Of a stretch of 64,000 nt of DNA, positions 45,967 through 56,848 are shown piece after piece; the stretch's first letter is position 1; the number at the start of each line of letters is the position of its first letter. The position numbers and the translations under genes are program-made. A model generated the notes under the pieces. That model worked only from the letters and a program-made list of their open reading frames with translations. It did no database searches and was not told the DNA's origin. The stretch covers positions 113,586,145-113,650,144 of the forward strand of contig CM044501.1 in assembly GCA_024364805.1 (NCBI GenBank), in the 5' to 3' direction. Origin of the DNA: Euprymna scolopes. Its lineage: Eukaryota; Mollusca; Cephalopoda; Sepiida; Sepiolidae.

Positions 45967-46375
45967 TAGAGGGGGACAGATACTAGCTATACCCACCTGG
46001 TGTTACATGTGGTCTTTATACTTTCAAATTTTTTTTTTTTATTTAAACTATATTGTTGATTTTAACAAATTATTTGTTTTTTTTAATAGGATTTTATTAT
46101 GATTATTTTATCATGATATCGTTTGTTCGTTAAATTATTAATCGAACTGTTAATTGTTATCAAACTACGGTATTTTTTTTTTATTTTCTAATTACAATTC
46201 TATACAATGCAAAGCTTTCATTATTTATGAAACAATGTCTCTAGTTAAAAGAAGACCTGATTATAATAATTGAGGAATCATGCATTGTAATGGTTTTTCC
46301 TGTGTCCGTAGTGATGTCAATCCAGTGGCGTACAGGGGTCTGGTGATGCCCGGTGCCAACTCTTTCATTATATAC

Positions 46376-46705
46376 TAGTGTTGGGATGATTAATCGGAAT
46401 ATGAATCAGGAATCAGAAAAATCGGAACATTTTGGGGAATCGGAATAATTTGAGTAATTACTAATTCCAAAAGCAATTCTTTTTATTTTTTTATTTGGTA
46501 GTAATGATTAAATAATATTTATTGGTTTTAAACTTCCAGTAAACTAAAACCTATAGATCACCCCCACCCCCCACAAGTTGAGAAAATGCATGCACATCTA
46601 ACGTGTGTTTTTATAGTGATCAGGGAAAATAACAATTCTATAGTTACATATTTAGAAATTTATGAAGAATTGGAATCGGGAATACTCAAGTATAAGTCCT
46701 AGTAC
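46376..46705. mobile_element. hAT-type MITE, family 1, diverged
   Basis: Starts TAGTGTTGGGATGATTAATC and includes GGAATCGGAATAA-like and TATTTATTGGTTTTAAAC-like family segments. The far end near 46705 is degraded, so the boundary is approximate. Confidence 0.6.
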
Positions 46706-46719
46706 TGAGAAATATTATG

Positions 46720-47310
46720 AGAAAGGGAGATAGTTTGAATATGATTGGAAGATCCTCCATAATTTGTATGCCTGGTGATTTCCTACACCACCCACATCTG
46801 AATGCCACTATGTCAACAAATCACTTAAAGTCTGCAGTTAATCTAGAAATTGAACTAGGTTTAATAGATTGGTGTACAGATTGACTTGTTTCATTTAATC
46901 CTGTTAAGACTCGACTCGTGCCTTTCAATCGTAGGTGTGCCCCTTTTCTTTCTGAGATTCTCATGAGATTTCTCTGCTATTGATGAAAAATCGACTCTGA
47001 AACTTCTTGGCCTTTCTTTCTCATCAAATATCTCTTTGAGTACATATATTAGATCCATTGTGCTTTCTGATTCTCATAAACTCTGTTCTTTTTTTTTTTG
47101 CTCTAAACGTTTGATCACACCTGAAGCTATTATCTATCTCTACAAATCTATTATCAGACCTGTATGGAGTATTGTTGTCGCATTTGAAGGTTTTTGATAA
47201 ATTGCAGAAGCGTATCTGTAATTTAATAGGCATCTCCTGTTTTTGCAATAATAATCTTTTGTTGTTTTTTTTTAGCTCCTTACATTAAGTGGCTTTACGC
47301 CTTGTCTGGA
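46720..47310 (+). mobile_element. diverged LINE related to LINE-A
   Basis: Coding traces NHLKSAVNLEIELGLIDW, SFNPVKTRL, STLKLLGLSFSSNI, LITPEAIIYLYKSIIRPV and KLQKRICNLIGI follow the order of the LINE-A polymerase C-terminal half but differ throughout, so this is a separate older family. The end resembles TAAGTGGCTTTACGCCTTGT. Confidence 0.65.
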
Positions 47311-47756
47311 GCGATTTTCATTAAAAAATATATTTTGATATTAAGTGTTATGACCATTGTCAACAAAATTAGTAGTTTGGATTATCCAGCTGAAAAAAAA
47401 TTGAAATTATGCTGGTCAACTTTATTACCAGATTAGTCATAATGGCTGAATTAATCATGACCAACTGATGTTAACTTTTTTTTTTTTTAATATCTAATCC
47501 TGCAAATGACAACAGGATTTCCTATAGAATGATCAATTAGCCAATCAGAATCGTTCTGTAGTTTTTAATCCACACGATTCTTCAATGAAGATTTGGAGTT
47601 TTTTTTTTTATTTCATTAGATGAAAAATATTTTCTTTTTAATTCTGTATTCATTGTTTGTAAATATCAGACATGGATTATGTTGCCATGTGATTTTGATT
47701 CGATTCATTGATAATCTCTTTAATCCTCGGTTCCATTAATACTATCACCCACCTTT

Positions 47757-48008
47757 TCACTACCAGATCAGGCTGCTGAAGATATCGGCTTTCAAACCTA
47801 AAATGCACTAAACATTTATGTTATATTTTTTTTCTTTCCCTTTGCAAAACTCCATGTTCTGCAAAGTCATAAGTAAAAACAATTTTCCTTCTACAGAACA
47901 AAACCAAACTAAACACCATGAATGGATGATTGAAGATGTAAAAAAAAAACAAAAAAAATTTAAAAAAAAAAACAAAAAAACTTGAAGCATAAAACTTTTA
48001 CCAAAATT
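47757..48008 (+). repeat. repeat family with the copy at 59008
   Basis: TGAAGATATCGGCTTTCAAA, TTTGCAAAACTCCATG and TTCTGCAAAGTCATAA match 59020-59130 (TGAAGGTATTGGCTTTTTGA, TTCTGCAAAGTTAAAA). A-rich 3' part. Unclassified short retroposon. Confidence 0.6.
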
Positions 48009-48285
48009 ACCTGGTCCTGGATATGACCTTAAACTATATCCGATGATTAGGCCCCAGTTTGCAGCCTTTGGGGAGTGTGGGGCCCCCCTTTAATTGGCAT
48101 TGCTCACAGGTCCACTCTGACCCGGAGTGATAGTATCTGTTAGGGTCCCAACTATGGGTTAAATAGAAACGGACTTGAAAAAAAAACAAATATATTCTAT
48201 TAAAATCTTTTCTTCAAAATAACTGTATTCGGCATTAAATAACCTGAAAAGGGTTGATATGCTGTAAAACAAAACCAACCAACCA
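48009..48285 (+). repeat. direct repeat unit 1 (copy of 48809-49085)
   Basis: CTGGTCCTGGATATGACCTT, GGGGAGTGTGGGGCCC, GGTCCACTCTGACCCGGAGT and GTTAGGGTCCCAACTATGGG, then a tail GGCATTAAATAACCTGAAAA. About nine in ten bases match unit 2. Confidence 0.75.
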
Positions 48286-48465
48286 AAATTAACCAGATTT
48301 GGCATTGAATGGAGGTTAATGTGCCATAGAACAAAATGCTTAAACCAAACACTGAATAACTATTTGAAGATATAAAGCCCTTGAAGTTCTAAAAACTTGT
48401 ACCAAAATGACAGGAGTTGGCAATTAAATAACCCAGTAAAAGTCATTGTGCCGTAAAACAACCAA
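48286..48465 (+). repeat. tail repeats of the 48-kb family
   Basis: Two further diverged versions of the tail motif (TTTGGCATTGAATGGAGG with GTGCCATAGAACAAA, and GTTGGCAATTAAATAACCCA with GTGCCGTAAAACAACC) follow unit 1, with a piece of the 47757 family (GAAGATATAAAGCCCTTGAA) between. Confidence 0.5.
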
Positions 48466-48469
48466 ACTA

Positions 48470-48730
48470 AACCCCTTCATTGTATAGATCTCTATTTTAG
48501 ATCTGTAATTTTCTACCTTAGAAGCTTCTTTCCTCAGGCCGTTTGCTTTTGGAATTTCCTTCTTGCTCCCATTTTCTTCAACCAGACAAATATGTAGAAA
48601 TTTAAATATAATGCCGACAAACATTGTGCTGCCAAACTTCCCACCTAAGTTACCCCTATAAGTTACCCCATCACAGTAGCCCTTTTACACTTTACTGGCA
48701 ATATGCCTTGTTTGGGGTGAACAAAAAGTA
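48470..48730 (+). mobile_element. LINE-A 3' end
   Basis: CTTCATTGTATAGATCTCTA, CTTCCTTCTTGCTCCC and ATATGTAGAAATTTAAATAT precede an end matching TATGCCTTGTTTGGGGTGAA. Confidence 0.6.
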
Positions 48731-48808
48731 ATATGTTGTATAAATTTCTTTGACACAAAGGTTTATGTAGTAGATCACTAGTGTAAGACTAGAGCTCCTA
48801 ATTCAACT

Positions 48809-49085
48809 GGTCCTGGATATGACCCTAAACTATATCCGATGGTGAGGCCCCAGCTTGCGGGCTTTGGGGAGTGTGGAGCCACCCTTTAATTGCCATTGCT
48901 CCCAGGTCCACTCTGACCCGGAGTGGTAGTACCTGTTAGGGTCCCAACCATGGGTTAAATAGAAACCGACTTGAAAAAAAAACAAATATATTCTATTAAA
49001 AACTTTTTCTTCAAAATCTTTGGATTCGGCATTAAACAACCTGAAAAGGGTTGATATGCCGTAAAACAACCAACCCACCAACCAA
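48809..49085 (+). repeat. direct repeat unit 2 (copy of 48009-48285)
   Basis: CTGGTCCTGGATATGACCCT through GATATGCCGTAAAACAACC. Encodes nothing credible; the minus-strand open frame across it reads through both repeat and flank. Confidence 0.75.
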
Positions 49086-49089
49086 CCTA

Positions 49090-49343
49090 ATTCAACTGGG
49101 ACAGATTTTGTCAGAGGAGAAGGGGGCGGTTTTTCAGTCATTTCCAATGTTATATATTGTATAAAGGAAAGACGAATAACATAGAGAGGAATGGGCAGGG
49201 TAGAGTAGAAGGATGTGGAAAAACGAGGGAGGGGAAAAGCTAGTGAGATAGAAGTTTTGATGTAAAGATATTACACTTTTTAAACTCTTTTATTTCGTTT
49301 TTTTTATAACTTCGGACAACGCCGGGTAGCCCTGCTAGTATGT
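49090..49343 (-). mobile_element. CCCGGCGTTG-start retroposon, fragment
   Basis: Minus strand starts TACTAGCAGGGCTACCCGGC and GTTGTCC at 49343. The body is AT- then AG-rich. The far end near 49090 is approximate, where a copy of the 48-kb repeat ends. Confidence 0.45.
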
Positions 49344-50188
49344 AATAAAAGTACTTATTTTATTACAATGTGTAATGTGTGTAGCAGTCCAATTTTAAAT
49401 TGCATTATTCTTGATCCTACACCATGTAATCCCATACTTAAACGTTATAAATCGCAATATAATATTACTGCCATTTTCTTAGCAAACCTGTCTAATGATT
49501 TTTATGATTATATTAATTTTATTAGACATAAAAGTGCACAAATTGAATGTATTCAACTATTAGAATTAGTTTTCCTAGTTTTTTTTTTTTCTCAAACAAT
49601 TTATTAGTTTAAAGCAATTTTATTGTTTTCTTTCTCCGTCTTGGTTTAAATTGCTACCAAAAACAATTATTTTCTATTTATTTTGAAACATTTAGTATTT
49701 TTTTAACATTTATAGTGCAACTTTTATATCAAATAAAATTTATCAATCTGTAATCTCTTGGAGAATTCTTTAATTCTCCCCCCCATCCCTTCCCGAAAAA
49801 AAAAATCTTTATAAAAAAATGCACTTTGAATGAAATTTGCTTTTGAGCCCGGCTAGTTTTAATGTGTTAAAAAATGATTTATAAGATGTTTTACCATTAA
49901 AAATACATCTTAGAAATCAGTTCCACTTTTAAATAAAATGTCTGTTTCCGCCATTTTGTTTTATTAAAAAAATTTTTTATAAAAAAAAATTGGCTTGGTT
50001 CATTAGAGAACTTCATTATAATGCGTTTTATATAAATTATGTGCTTTTTTTTAACAATTTTTTTTATTATTAACTATTCTGTACTTTTACTTAAATCTAT
50101 TATGGTGTAGAAAATATATTTATAATAGAATTTTGATAGATGACTTAAAACAAATATTTAAATCTATTAAACAATTAATATGCAGCTA

Positions 50189-50190
<2 letters not shown>

Positions 50191-50217
<27 letters not shown>
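50191..50217. repeat. poly-T run
   Basis: 27 T in a row within very AT-rich DNA; no LINE or SINE sequence adjoins it. Confidence 0.9.
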
Positions 50218-50219
<2 letters not shown>

Positions 50220-50591
50220 TATTATTTTTTACATTTCATTAAGATTCTATTGTTAAGGTTTTTTTTTTTTTAGTTTTTCTTAGTATATCTTAATTTTCTG
50301 AATAAGTAATTTTCTAATTTTTGTTTGTTTTTATAAATTTTTTTGTTCTGTTATTTTATTTTTATACAAGAGTTTTGCATTCCTAAATGTCACTAAATTG
50401 TGTTTAGTTCGTTTCTGTTTTTTTTGTTTTTTTTAATATAAACTGGTGTGGTTAGGATACTTTCACTTGCTTATAAACAATAAAAATATGATTGCTTTTA
50501 ATTTGGGTTGAAAGACACCCAACCACCTAATTAAAAAAAAAAAAACTTGAATTTTTTCTGGAAGTAACTGATGAAGAGTAGAAAATGAACC

Positions 50592-50795
50592 TTGAGTTTA
50601 CTTTCAGCTGCCTCATAAATCTTACCTTTACTCCTCACATTCCATCAGTAATGTTTCTGACAAAAGTGGAAGAATTGCTGTTTTTTGGGTCTGCTCTTGT
50701 TTTGAGAGGGAGATATGTGAGGAGTTTCAATCCTCTCATAATATTCTTCGACATTCAACTGTTGATCTATCCAATTCATTAACCCTTATCATAGT
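50592..50795 (+). repeat. unclassified repeat, partner of 33126, with a LINE-B-like end
   Basis: ACTCCTCACATTCCATCAGT, TGTTTCTGACAAAAGTGGAA, then TCCAATTCATTAACCCTTAT, which resembles the start of the LINE-B 3' UTR. Suggests the pair derives from a LINE. Confidence 0.4.
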
Positions 50796-51609
50796 GATTT
50801 TTAACTCATTAGTTAAAAAAAAATTAATGCTGCAGATTATTGAATATATCAGATTAACAAATTATTTTCATTTTTTTTTTTTTCCAAGTTTTCCTTTCAT
50901 TTTTTTTTTTTTAATATGTATATCAGGCAATAGTCAAGATTGTATGTTCTTTTTGACTTCCGGTTTCTGTCATCCATTTTGCTGGATAATTAAAACATGA
51001 TTAAGTGTATAAGAAAGCCATTTTTAACATGGAGAAGGAAGGGGAATTTTCACATTATCTAAGAAGAATGGATCACATCTTGTTACTGTCGTCCGAAAGA
51101 GCAGTCAATCTTGACTATTACTGTATATCGTTCAAAATATTAAAGATTAGAATTCTGATACCAATCACAGTCCGGCATCGACTTTCTTGTTGTCGGACTG
51201 ATGCAGGTTTCTGTTCAGTCCTAGGTGGTCCATTCTCTCAGATTTTACTTTCTCTCCGAGAAAGGGTTGTTTCATTGCTAATTGCCCGAGACTCTTCTAC
51301 AGGGGAATGCTGACAGGACTGCTCAAGCATTTTTTGTGTTATCTTAGGACACTTACTTCTCAAAACCACACCCGATCTTGTATCTAATCTCCTCTAGAAA
51401 GGAGGTAAATAATGTATCATTCGAAATATTTTCTTTTTATGCTAATATCGAATGAATTTGTTTTTATTTTATTTTAGAAGTTTAATATTTGTTTCAGAAT
51501 TTTAAGATAATGCAATAAAATCCTGTCAGTTTTTTTTTCATTATGATTAGTTGTTTAGATATACATGATATTGCATATACATTATATGCAATCATAACTT
51601 GTGTATAGA

Positions 51610-51751
51610 TGTTAATATATATATATGTATATATTGCGTATGTAGATGTTATATATATATATATGTGTGTGTGTGCAGATGTCATATATATTCATTATGC
51701 GTTGATGTAGATGTCATATATATTCATTATGCATTTGTGTGTGTGTAGATG

Positions 51752-51802
<51 letters not shown>
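51610..51802. repeat. TA-rich array with GTAGATGTCATATATAT units
   Basis: Several 40-45-base units containing GTAGATGT(C)ATATATAT and TTCATTATGC, ending in a 50-base (TA)n run. Confidence 0.85.
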
Positions 51803-51806
<4 letters not shown>

Positions 51807-52879
51807 GTTGTCTTTCATTTTTCATTACTTCATGTCACTCCTACCACCACTTCCTTTATTTTTGCTCTTTAACTTCTGCATCTGCTTTGCCTGCTTTTTT
51901 TATTTAAAATTGCATGATTTATTTTACAAAAATTTTTCTCCCAATTGGTTTGCTTGCACGTTTTCAAATGTTGCATCCATTTTTGTTTTTCTTTAAGAAA
52001 CATTTTTTTTTTAAAATAAAACTGGGGGGAGGGTAAAAACAAAAAAAAAACAGGCAAAAGTTCTGAGTTATGATCTCAGCAAATTTTAAGTTGATTAATT
52101 TTTTTTATTTTACATAAAATGACATCCTAACTGAATAAATCTGTATTTCTGTGTATGGAGCATGGCTTTCTGGCTTATAGGCTGAGTTCCCTTCATCACT
52201 CGAGGGGTAACTTCTACAAAATTGCACATCTTTGGAATGTGGGTAACTGCCTGAGGGGTTCTTTGATTCAAAAGGATCAGGTGTAAATTTGGGCAACTAT
52301 AACATCCGCAAAATGTAAACTCTGGCATTTTTGCAACAAAACGAAAACTTAGTACAAAAACACAGAACTAGGCAAAAATCGAAAATTCAACAAATTACAA
52401 TAAATGTCACTGTGTGGTTTTCTACCAGTATTTTGTTTAATTTTCGCTTTTTGAGCGATTATCGAGACCTCAGCCCCCAATGACTTTGTCAGACATTTAT
52501 TTCTTGTTCTAACTTAAAAATAGGCATTACTAACGTTTCAAAGTAAATGAACGTTTTAAAATAAGTTAAAACACCAAAAGCTTATCTAAGTAGGTAGAAG
52601 AGTAACTTATCTTGCCTTTGATAACGTTTGTTATTTTGATCAGTTTTTTTCATTTTGTTGGCTATACTACAAAATATCCATCAACTCTGCAGTATAACCA
52701 TAGATATATAGCATACATACAGGATATAAGTTTAAAAATTGTATCGTGATATATTCTGAAATTTAATTTTTTGGCAATTCCTTAACTCTTATCTATGGCT
52801 CATTCGAGAGTAAAAATATTGGTTGGCGATGAACAGTGTCTTTGTAGCAGTTGATTTGTCAACCATCTATCAAAACCCG

Positions 52880-52955
52880 CACATCCGCTTAGGATAGCCT
52901 ATAAGTCTGGTACCTAATTTACAGTAGTCCGTTACGCCTCGGAACAAACAAAATC
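52880..52955 (+). mobile_element. LINE-A 3' UTR scrap
   Basis: CTAATTTACAGTAGTCCGTT with ACGCCTCGG resembles the last 80 bases of the LINE-A 3' UTR. Very short. Confidence 0.35.
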
Positions 52956-53082
52956 ATGCTTCCCCAGTGTGCACACTAATATTTATATAAAATCAATAAA
53001 ATTGTACCATTTAATTTTTCACAGCATTTTTGATGATTGAAAGTTAAATAAGTAAATAAAATAAAAACAGACACATTCTACG

Positions 53083-53442
53083 TTTCTGCATTTTTGAGAT
53101 GAGGATTGGTTATTTATATTATTTGAATTCATCGGACTACTGTTCTCATCTTGAGCGTTATTTTCACAACATTTCGGTCGATGTAACCTTCGACCTTCTT
53201 CAGGTGTATCTTGTCGAACTAGGGAATTTGGATGGAATTTCGAACGAATTCCATTTATTTACTTCCGTGAAGTAAATTATTAATGAAGTATTTATTGAAG
53301 TACTTGCTTCCGTTTGAAATTCTATCTAAATTCCCAAGTTTGACAAGATGCACCTGAATAAAGTTGAAGGTTATATTGATCGAAACGTTGTGAAAATGAC
53401 CCTCAAGGTGAGAACAATAGTCCGATGAATCCAAATAATATG
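53083..53442. mobile_element. SINE-1 tail-to-tail foldback, best-preserved
   Basis: Arms of about 150 bases: left CGGACTACTGTTCTCATCTT through CTTCTTCAGGTGTATCTTGT, right TTGACAAGATGCACCTGAAT through GAACAATAGTCCGATG. Centre TTTACTTCCGTGAAGTAAAT is itself palindromic. Confidence 0.7.
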
Positions 53443-53668
53443 ACTAGCCACATTCTGTCTAATCACACACAATATTCGAATACTAACACTTGCACACATT
53501 TTTGCAGTATTTTTTCATTTAGACATGCTTGGTCTTAACTAAAACATATGCACACACGTGTGATGATTAAAAAAAATTCTATTGGATGAGTCTATGGGTC
53601 CAAAGGCACAAGGGTCTAAGCCATTGTTGTGGTGGCTTGTTGTCTGTTGATGGACCTATGGTCCTGTA

Positions 53669-53890
53669 TAGTGTTCGAATGATTAATCAGAATCAAAAAG
53701 AAAAGAAAAAAAAAATCAGAACTTTTGGAAGTACCGGAATCAGAAAAAAAATTGTGCCTATTTTCCAATGCCAAAAACGATTTTTTAAATAGTTTTGTTT
53801 GTTTTTGTTTAAAACAAGTTTTCCTGTTGCTGAAATACTAAAACGATAAATATTGATTTTAAATTGCCATTAAAACTAATATCTAACTAA
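53669..53890. mobile_element. hAT-type MITE, family 1, partial
   Basis: Starts TAGTGTTCGAATGATTAATC, carries the CAAAAACGATTTTT and GATAAATATTGATTTTAAA family segments, and stops where the next copy begins at 53891. Confidence 0.6.
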
Positions 53891-54191
53891 TAGTGTTTGG
53901 ACAATGAATCAGAAAAATCCAAAAATTTTGGGGTATCGGAATCGGAAAATATTGGAATCGTTAATTGTAACAGAATCGTGAAAANNNNNNNNNNNNNNNN
54001 NNNNNNNNNNNNNNNNNNNNNNNNNNNNNNNNNNNNNNNNNNNNNNNNNNNNNNNNNNNNNNNNNNNNNNNNNNNNNNNNNNNNNNNNNNNNNNNNNNNN
54101 NNNNNNNNNNNNNNNNNNNNNNNNNNNNNNNNNATATTGGAATCGTTAATTGTAACAGAATCGTGAAAATATTGGAATTGTTCTATCACTA
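53891..54191. mobile_element. hAT-type MITE, family 1, interrupted by N gap
   Basis: Begins TAGTGTTTGGACAATGAATC directly after the previous copy and ends TTCTATCACTA. The 149-base N gap (53985-54133) is inside it, and the same 34-36 bases lie on both sides of the gap. Confidence 0.55.
53985..54133. other. assembly gap (N) inside a MITE
   Basis: 149 N with the same sequence (ATTGGAATCGTTAATTGTAA onward) on both sides. Confidence 1.
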
Positions 54192-54477
54192 GTTCTGTGC
54201 AATTCTCTGATTTTACCCTCTCAGGCTTTGCCTCCCCCCTTTTGAGTAGGGGTTTATTTCTAATCTCCTGAGGCGCCCCTAACTAAGGAATGCCAGTGGG
54301 GTTAATCATGTTTTTTTTTTGTAGGTTAGAGTGTACCATGGGAAGGAGATAAACATTGAATAAACATTCATTTTTTTTTTATCCTCAATCTGTTTTTGTT
54401 GTTGTTGTTTAACTTCAAAAATGAAAAGTTCTTCATCATTTTACCACTTAGCTGAATCCATTACTGTTTTAGTAATG

Positions 54478-54680
54478 ACTGTAGACTTAAGATTAATGTG
54501 TAGTATCTGTTCAGATACAAAATTTTATCTTTTCTGTTCTCAGTCGGTGAAGGAGAAATCCTTCTAAAGTGAGGTAATTTAAATTTTTGTCTTTTTTGCC
54601 GAGTACCCAATTCTGAGAGCCAGAGTTTCCTCACTTTAAAACTTGTGTTTATCTCTGCCCCTGTGGAGATCAAGTAAATA
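54478..54680 (-). repeat. Rep-D copy
   Basis: AATGTGTAGTATCTGTTCAG, GTCGGTGAAGGAGAAATCCT and ATCTCTGCCCCTGTGGAGAT. The most diverged full-length copy. Confidence 0.6.
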
Positions 54681-54689
54681 AATAAGAAA

Positions 54690-54920
54690 TATAAGCTTGT
54701 TTTCTTATCTCCTACACACGGAACTGCTTTCCTGCAGGCTACAACATGGTCGTCTTCAAATCCAATATCAACAAATACTTGTCATAAACTTTATTCATTC
54801 CGTTCATCACTTTCATAATATTCTTCATCATTCAACTGAAAATCGACCGATCTTAACCTTTATCCTTGGGTGGCTTTTAGCCTTGATAAGTGGTGATTCA
54901 TTAATAAAAAGAGAGGAATT
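54690..54920 (+). mobile_element. LINE-B 3' end
   Basis: CTGCAGGCTACAACATGGTC, TCAAATCCAATATCAACAAA and the tail CTTTTAGCCTTGATAAGTGG, ending in AATAAAAAGAG. Confidence 0.6.
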
Positions 54921-55276
54921 GTAAAATGGTACTTGAGACTTTGTTAGAATTTAACTCTAAACGAATATATGATATGCTGACATTAATTTCTACAACTTGA
55001 TATGTTTAAGAATTTGAGAGTTTGTAGGTCACCTTCATATTAAATCCTTTGCGTAAATATTGCATGACAATATGAATGTTTCGATATCAAAACTAGTTAA
55101 TTGACCCACCTGATTTAGCATGAATCGTTTCCACACGTTGCTTGTCCCAGCATGATTACCCTTGGCACCAACTGCTTGTGCCACCCCTTCCTATTATGCT
55201 AGCCCGGTTGTTTCTAAAATGCCTGTCCACCTTTTAATATACATAACACAAGCGCCCCCTATCTGTCTGTCTGCAG

Positions 55277-55384
55277 GGCTTGATGATGTGATTGGCTCGT
55301 GCAGCACATTTCCACGCCAGAAGAAGATACAAGAGCCAGCAAAACGTTCTGCCAGCGAGTCAGATATGAACGGCCATGTCTTAG
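55277..55384 (+). CDS. MAGI: candidate MAGI cassette exon (36 codons)
   Basis: An open stretch lies between a strong acceptor (CTGTCTGTCTGCAG ending at 55276) and a possible donor (CTTAG|GTTTGT). It enters with two bases of a codon and leaves with one, so it can be included or skipped without changing the frame between WW2 and the first PDZ exon. The peptide is a hydrophilic linker: it opens GLDDVIGSCSTF, passes through KKIQEPAKRSASESDM and ends near NGHVL. No domain is recognised, and I recall no equivalent in vertebrate MAGI1-3, which vary at this point. Local base composition is richer in G and C than the flanking intron. The donor is weaker than those of the other exons. It could be a chance open frame; RNA data would decide. 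Confidence 0.45.
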
Positions 55385-56806
55385 GTTTGTACTCTACTCT
55401 GATGCCTACTGCATCATGGGAAATCTTCCTCCTCCTCCTCCTCTTCCTTCCCTTTCAATCAGACACGGCTTGAAGCTTTTCAATTTGACCTCTCACCAAC
55501 TTTTAGAAACTTTTGCTTCAACTGTTTAAGTCAAAGGTAGACAAGATGGCTTTTATATTGTTTACTTTGAAGAATTAAAAAAAAAAAAATAAATAAATTG
55601 GTGCCTGACCAAAGAATGAAAACTAGTGCAGAATAATTAACAGTTGAGAAATCGTAAACAAACAATAAATAACTTATACCAAATGCATTAGACTTTAATT
55701 ATTTACTTTTAACATATTGAAACTGTTTAATTTTTTTTAAGTTGTCATTGCGACACATAAAAAACAAGATGGCCACCTCTTGCCTAAGAGTTAGGGTGGC
55801 TTCATTCCTGATAAGATTTAAGACAAAATAACAACTTACTTTGCCACCAACCTTAATCAAGAGGGGAGGGGCTTGACTCTCAAACTAAAAGTTAGTGGTA
55901 GGGTAAGTCATTTTTTTTTTCTTTTAAATATTTTTTCAGACCTGATTTGACCCCCCACCCCAACAGTTAAGTGAGAAGTAATCTTTTCTTTTTTTCCATG
56001 TCACGAAGCCCCCTCCCCCCGCTTTCAATTAAATAAAATTCTGCAAAAAAAAATTTTTTTTGATAAACAGTTTCAGCATGTTAAAGTATATGGGTCGGTA
56101 GATAATTAAATTCTATTGCATTTCGTACAAGTCATTTGTTTTTTGTTTTTTCATGATTTCTCAACTGCTAACTATTTTGCCCTTTTACCAAAAGAAAAAT
56201 CATATTTAATTCTCCTTACAAATTGGCAACAATGATCCCTACTCTAATTGCCAAATTGTTAATTTAATATTTTGCTTTCTTGCTTGTTTCAGTTTAAATG
56301 CATTTCTTTGCCTCCTCCATTTTCTTTTTATTAAAATTTTTTTTTTTTATCTGCTGAAACCAAACTAAAAAAAAAAAAATAATTACCTGTTTTTTTTTCT
56401 CTTGTTCTGTTTTTTGATGCCATTATTATTTCAACTGATTCAAATTGTCCTTTCCTTCTTGAATGAATATTTAACCAGTTTCTACAATGAATTATGTTGA
56501 CATAATCCTATGCTTATTTAATGTCCATAAATGCTTAATCCTCATTTTGTTTTATTGGCTGTTTAATAATCATTTAAGTTTTGCTATTCACCTCCCGATC
56601 AACATCCCCTATTCATTATTCATTAGTCAAACATTATTACAGTTCATGGCAGCCATATTTGTTTTATGCATTTCAATCTTCTCAGTAAGTGTTACAATTC
56701 ATAACAAATTATCTTTAAAGGAAATACGGTTTTGAAATTAATCAAAAACATTTTATGTTGGGTTACCTATTCATTTGTGACCTATTTGCGTTTAAATAAT
56801 TAATAG

Positions 56807-56848
56807 GTCTTCTTGACTGGTTCACCAAATCTGAGGATCAATGGGAAG
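56807..56848 (+). CDS. weak candidate MAGI mini-exon (14 codons)
   Basis: A 42-base open stretch follows ATTAATAG and precedes GAAG|GTTGTT. It has the same phase pattern as the cassette at 55277 and would encode GLLDWFTKSEDQWEG with its split codons. The acceptor has a poor pyrimidine tract. Its main support is that it opens an unexplained, relatively GC-rich segment (56807-57130). That segment has another frame open from 56807 to 57003 which lacks a matching splice phase. Treat as speculative. Confidence 0.15.

Noticed and set aside
48830-49147. 105-codon minus-strand open frame
   Set aside because: It crosses a repeat unit that is present twice within 1 kb, has no family resemblance and no splice or start context.
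51610-51802. CRISPR-like or regulatory array
   Set aside because: The units are TA-rich, of uneven spacing and grade into a TA microsatellite; CRISPR arrays do not occur in animal nuclear genomes.
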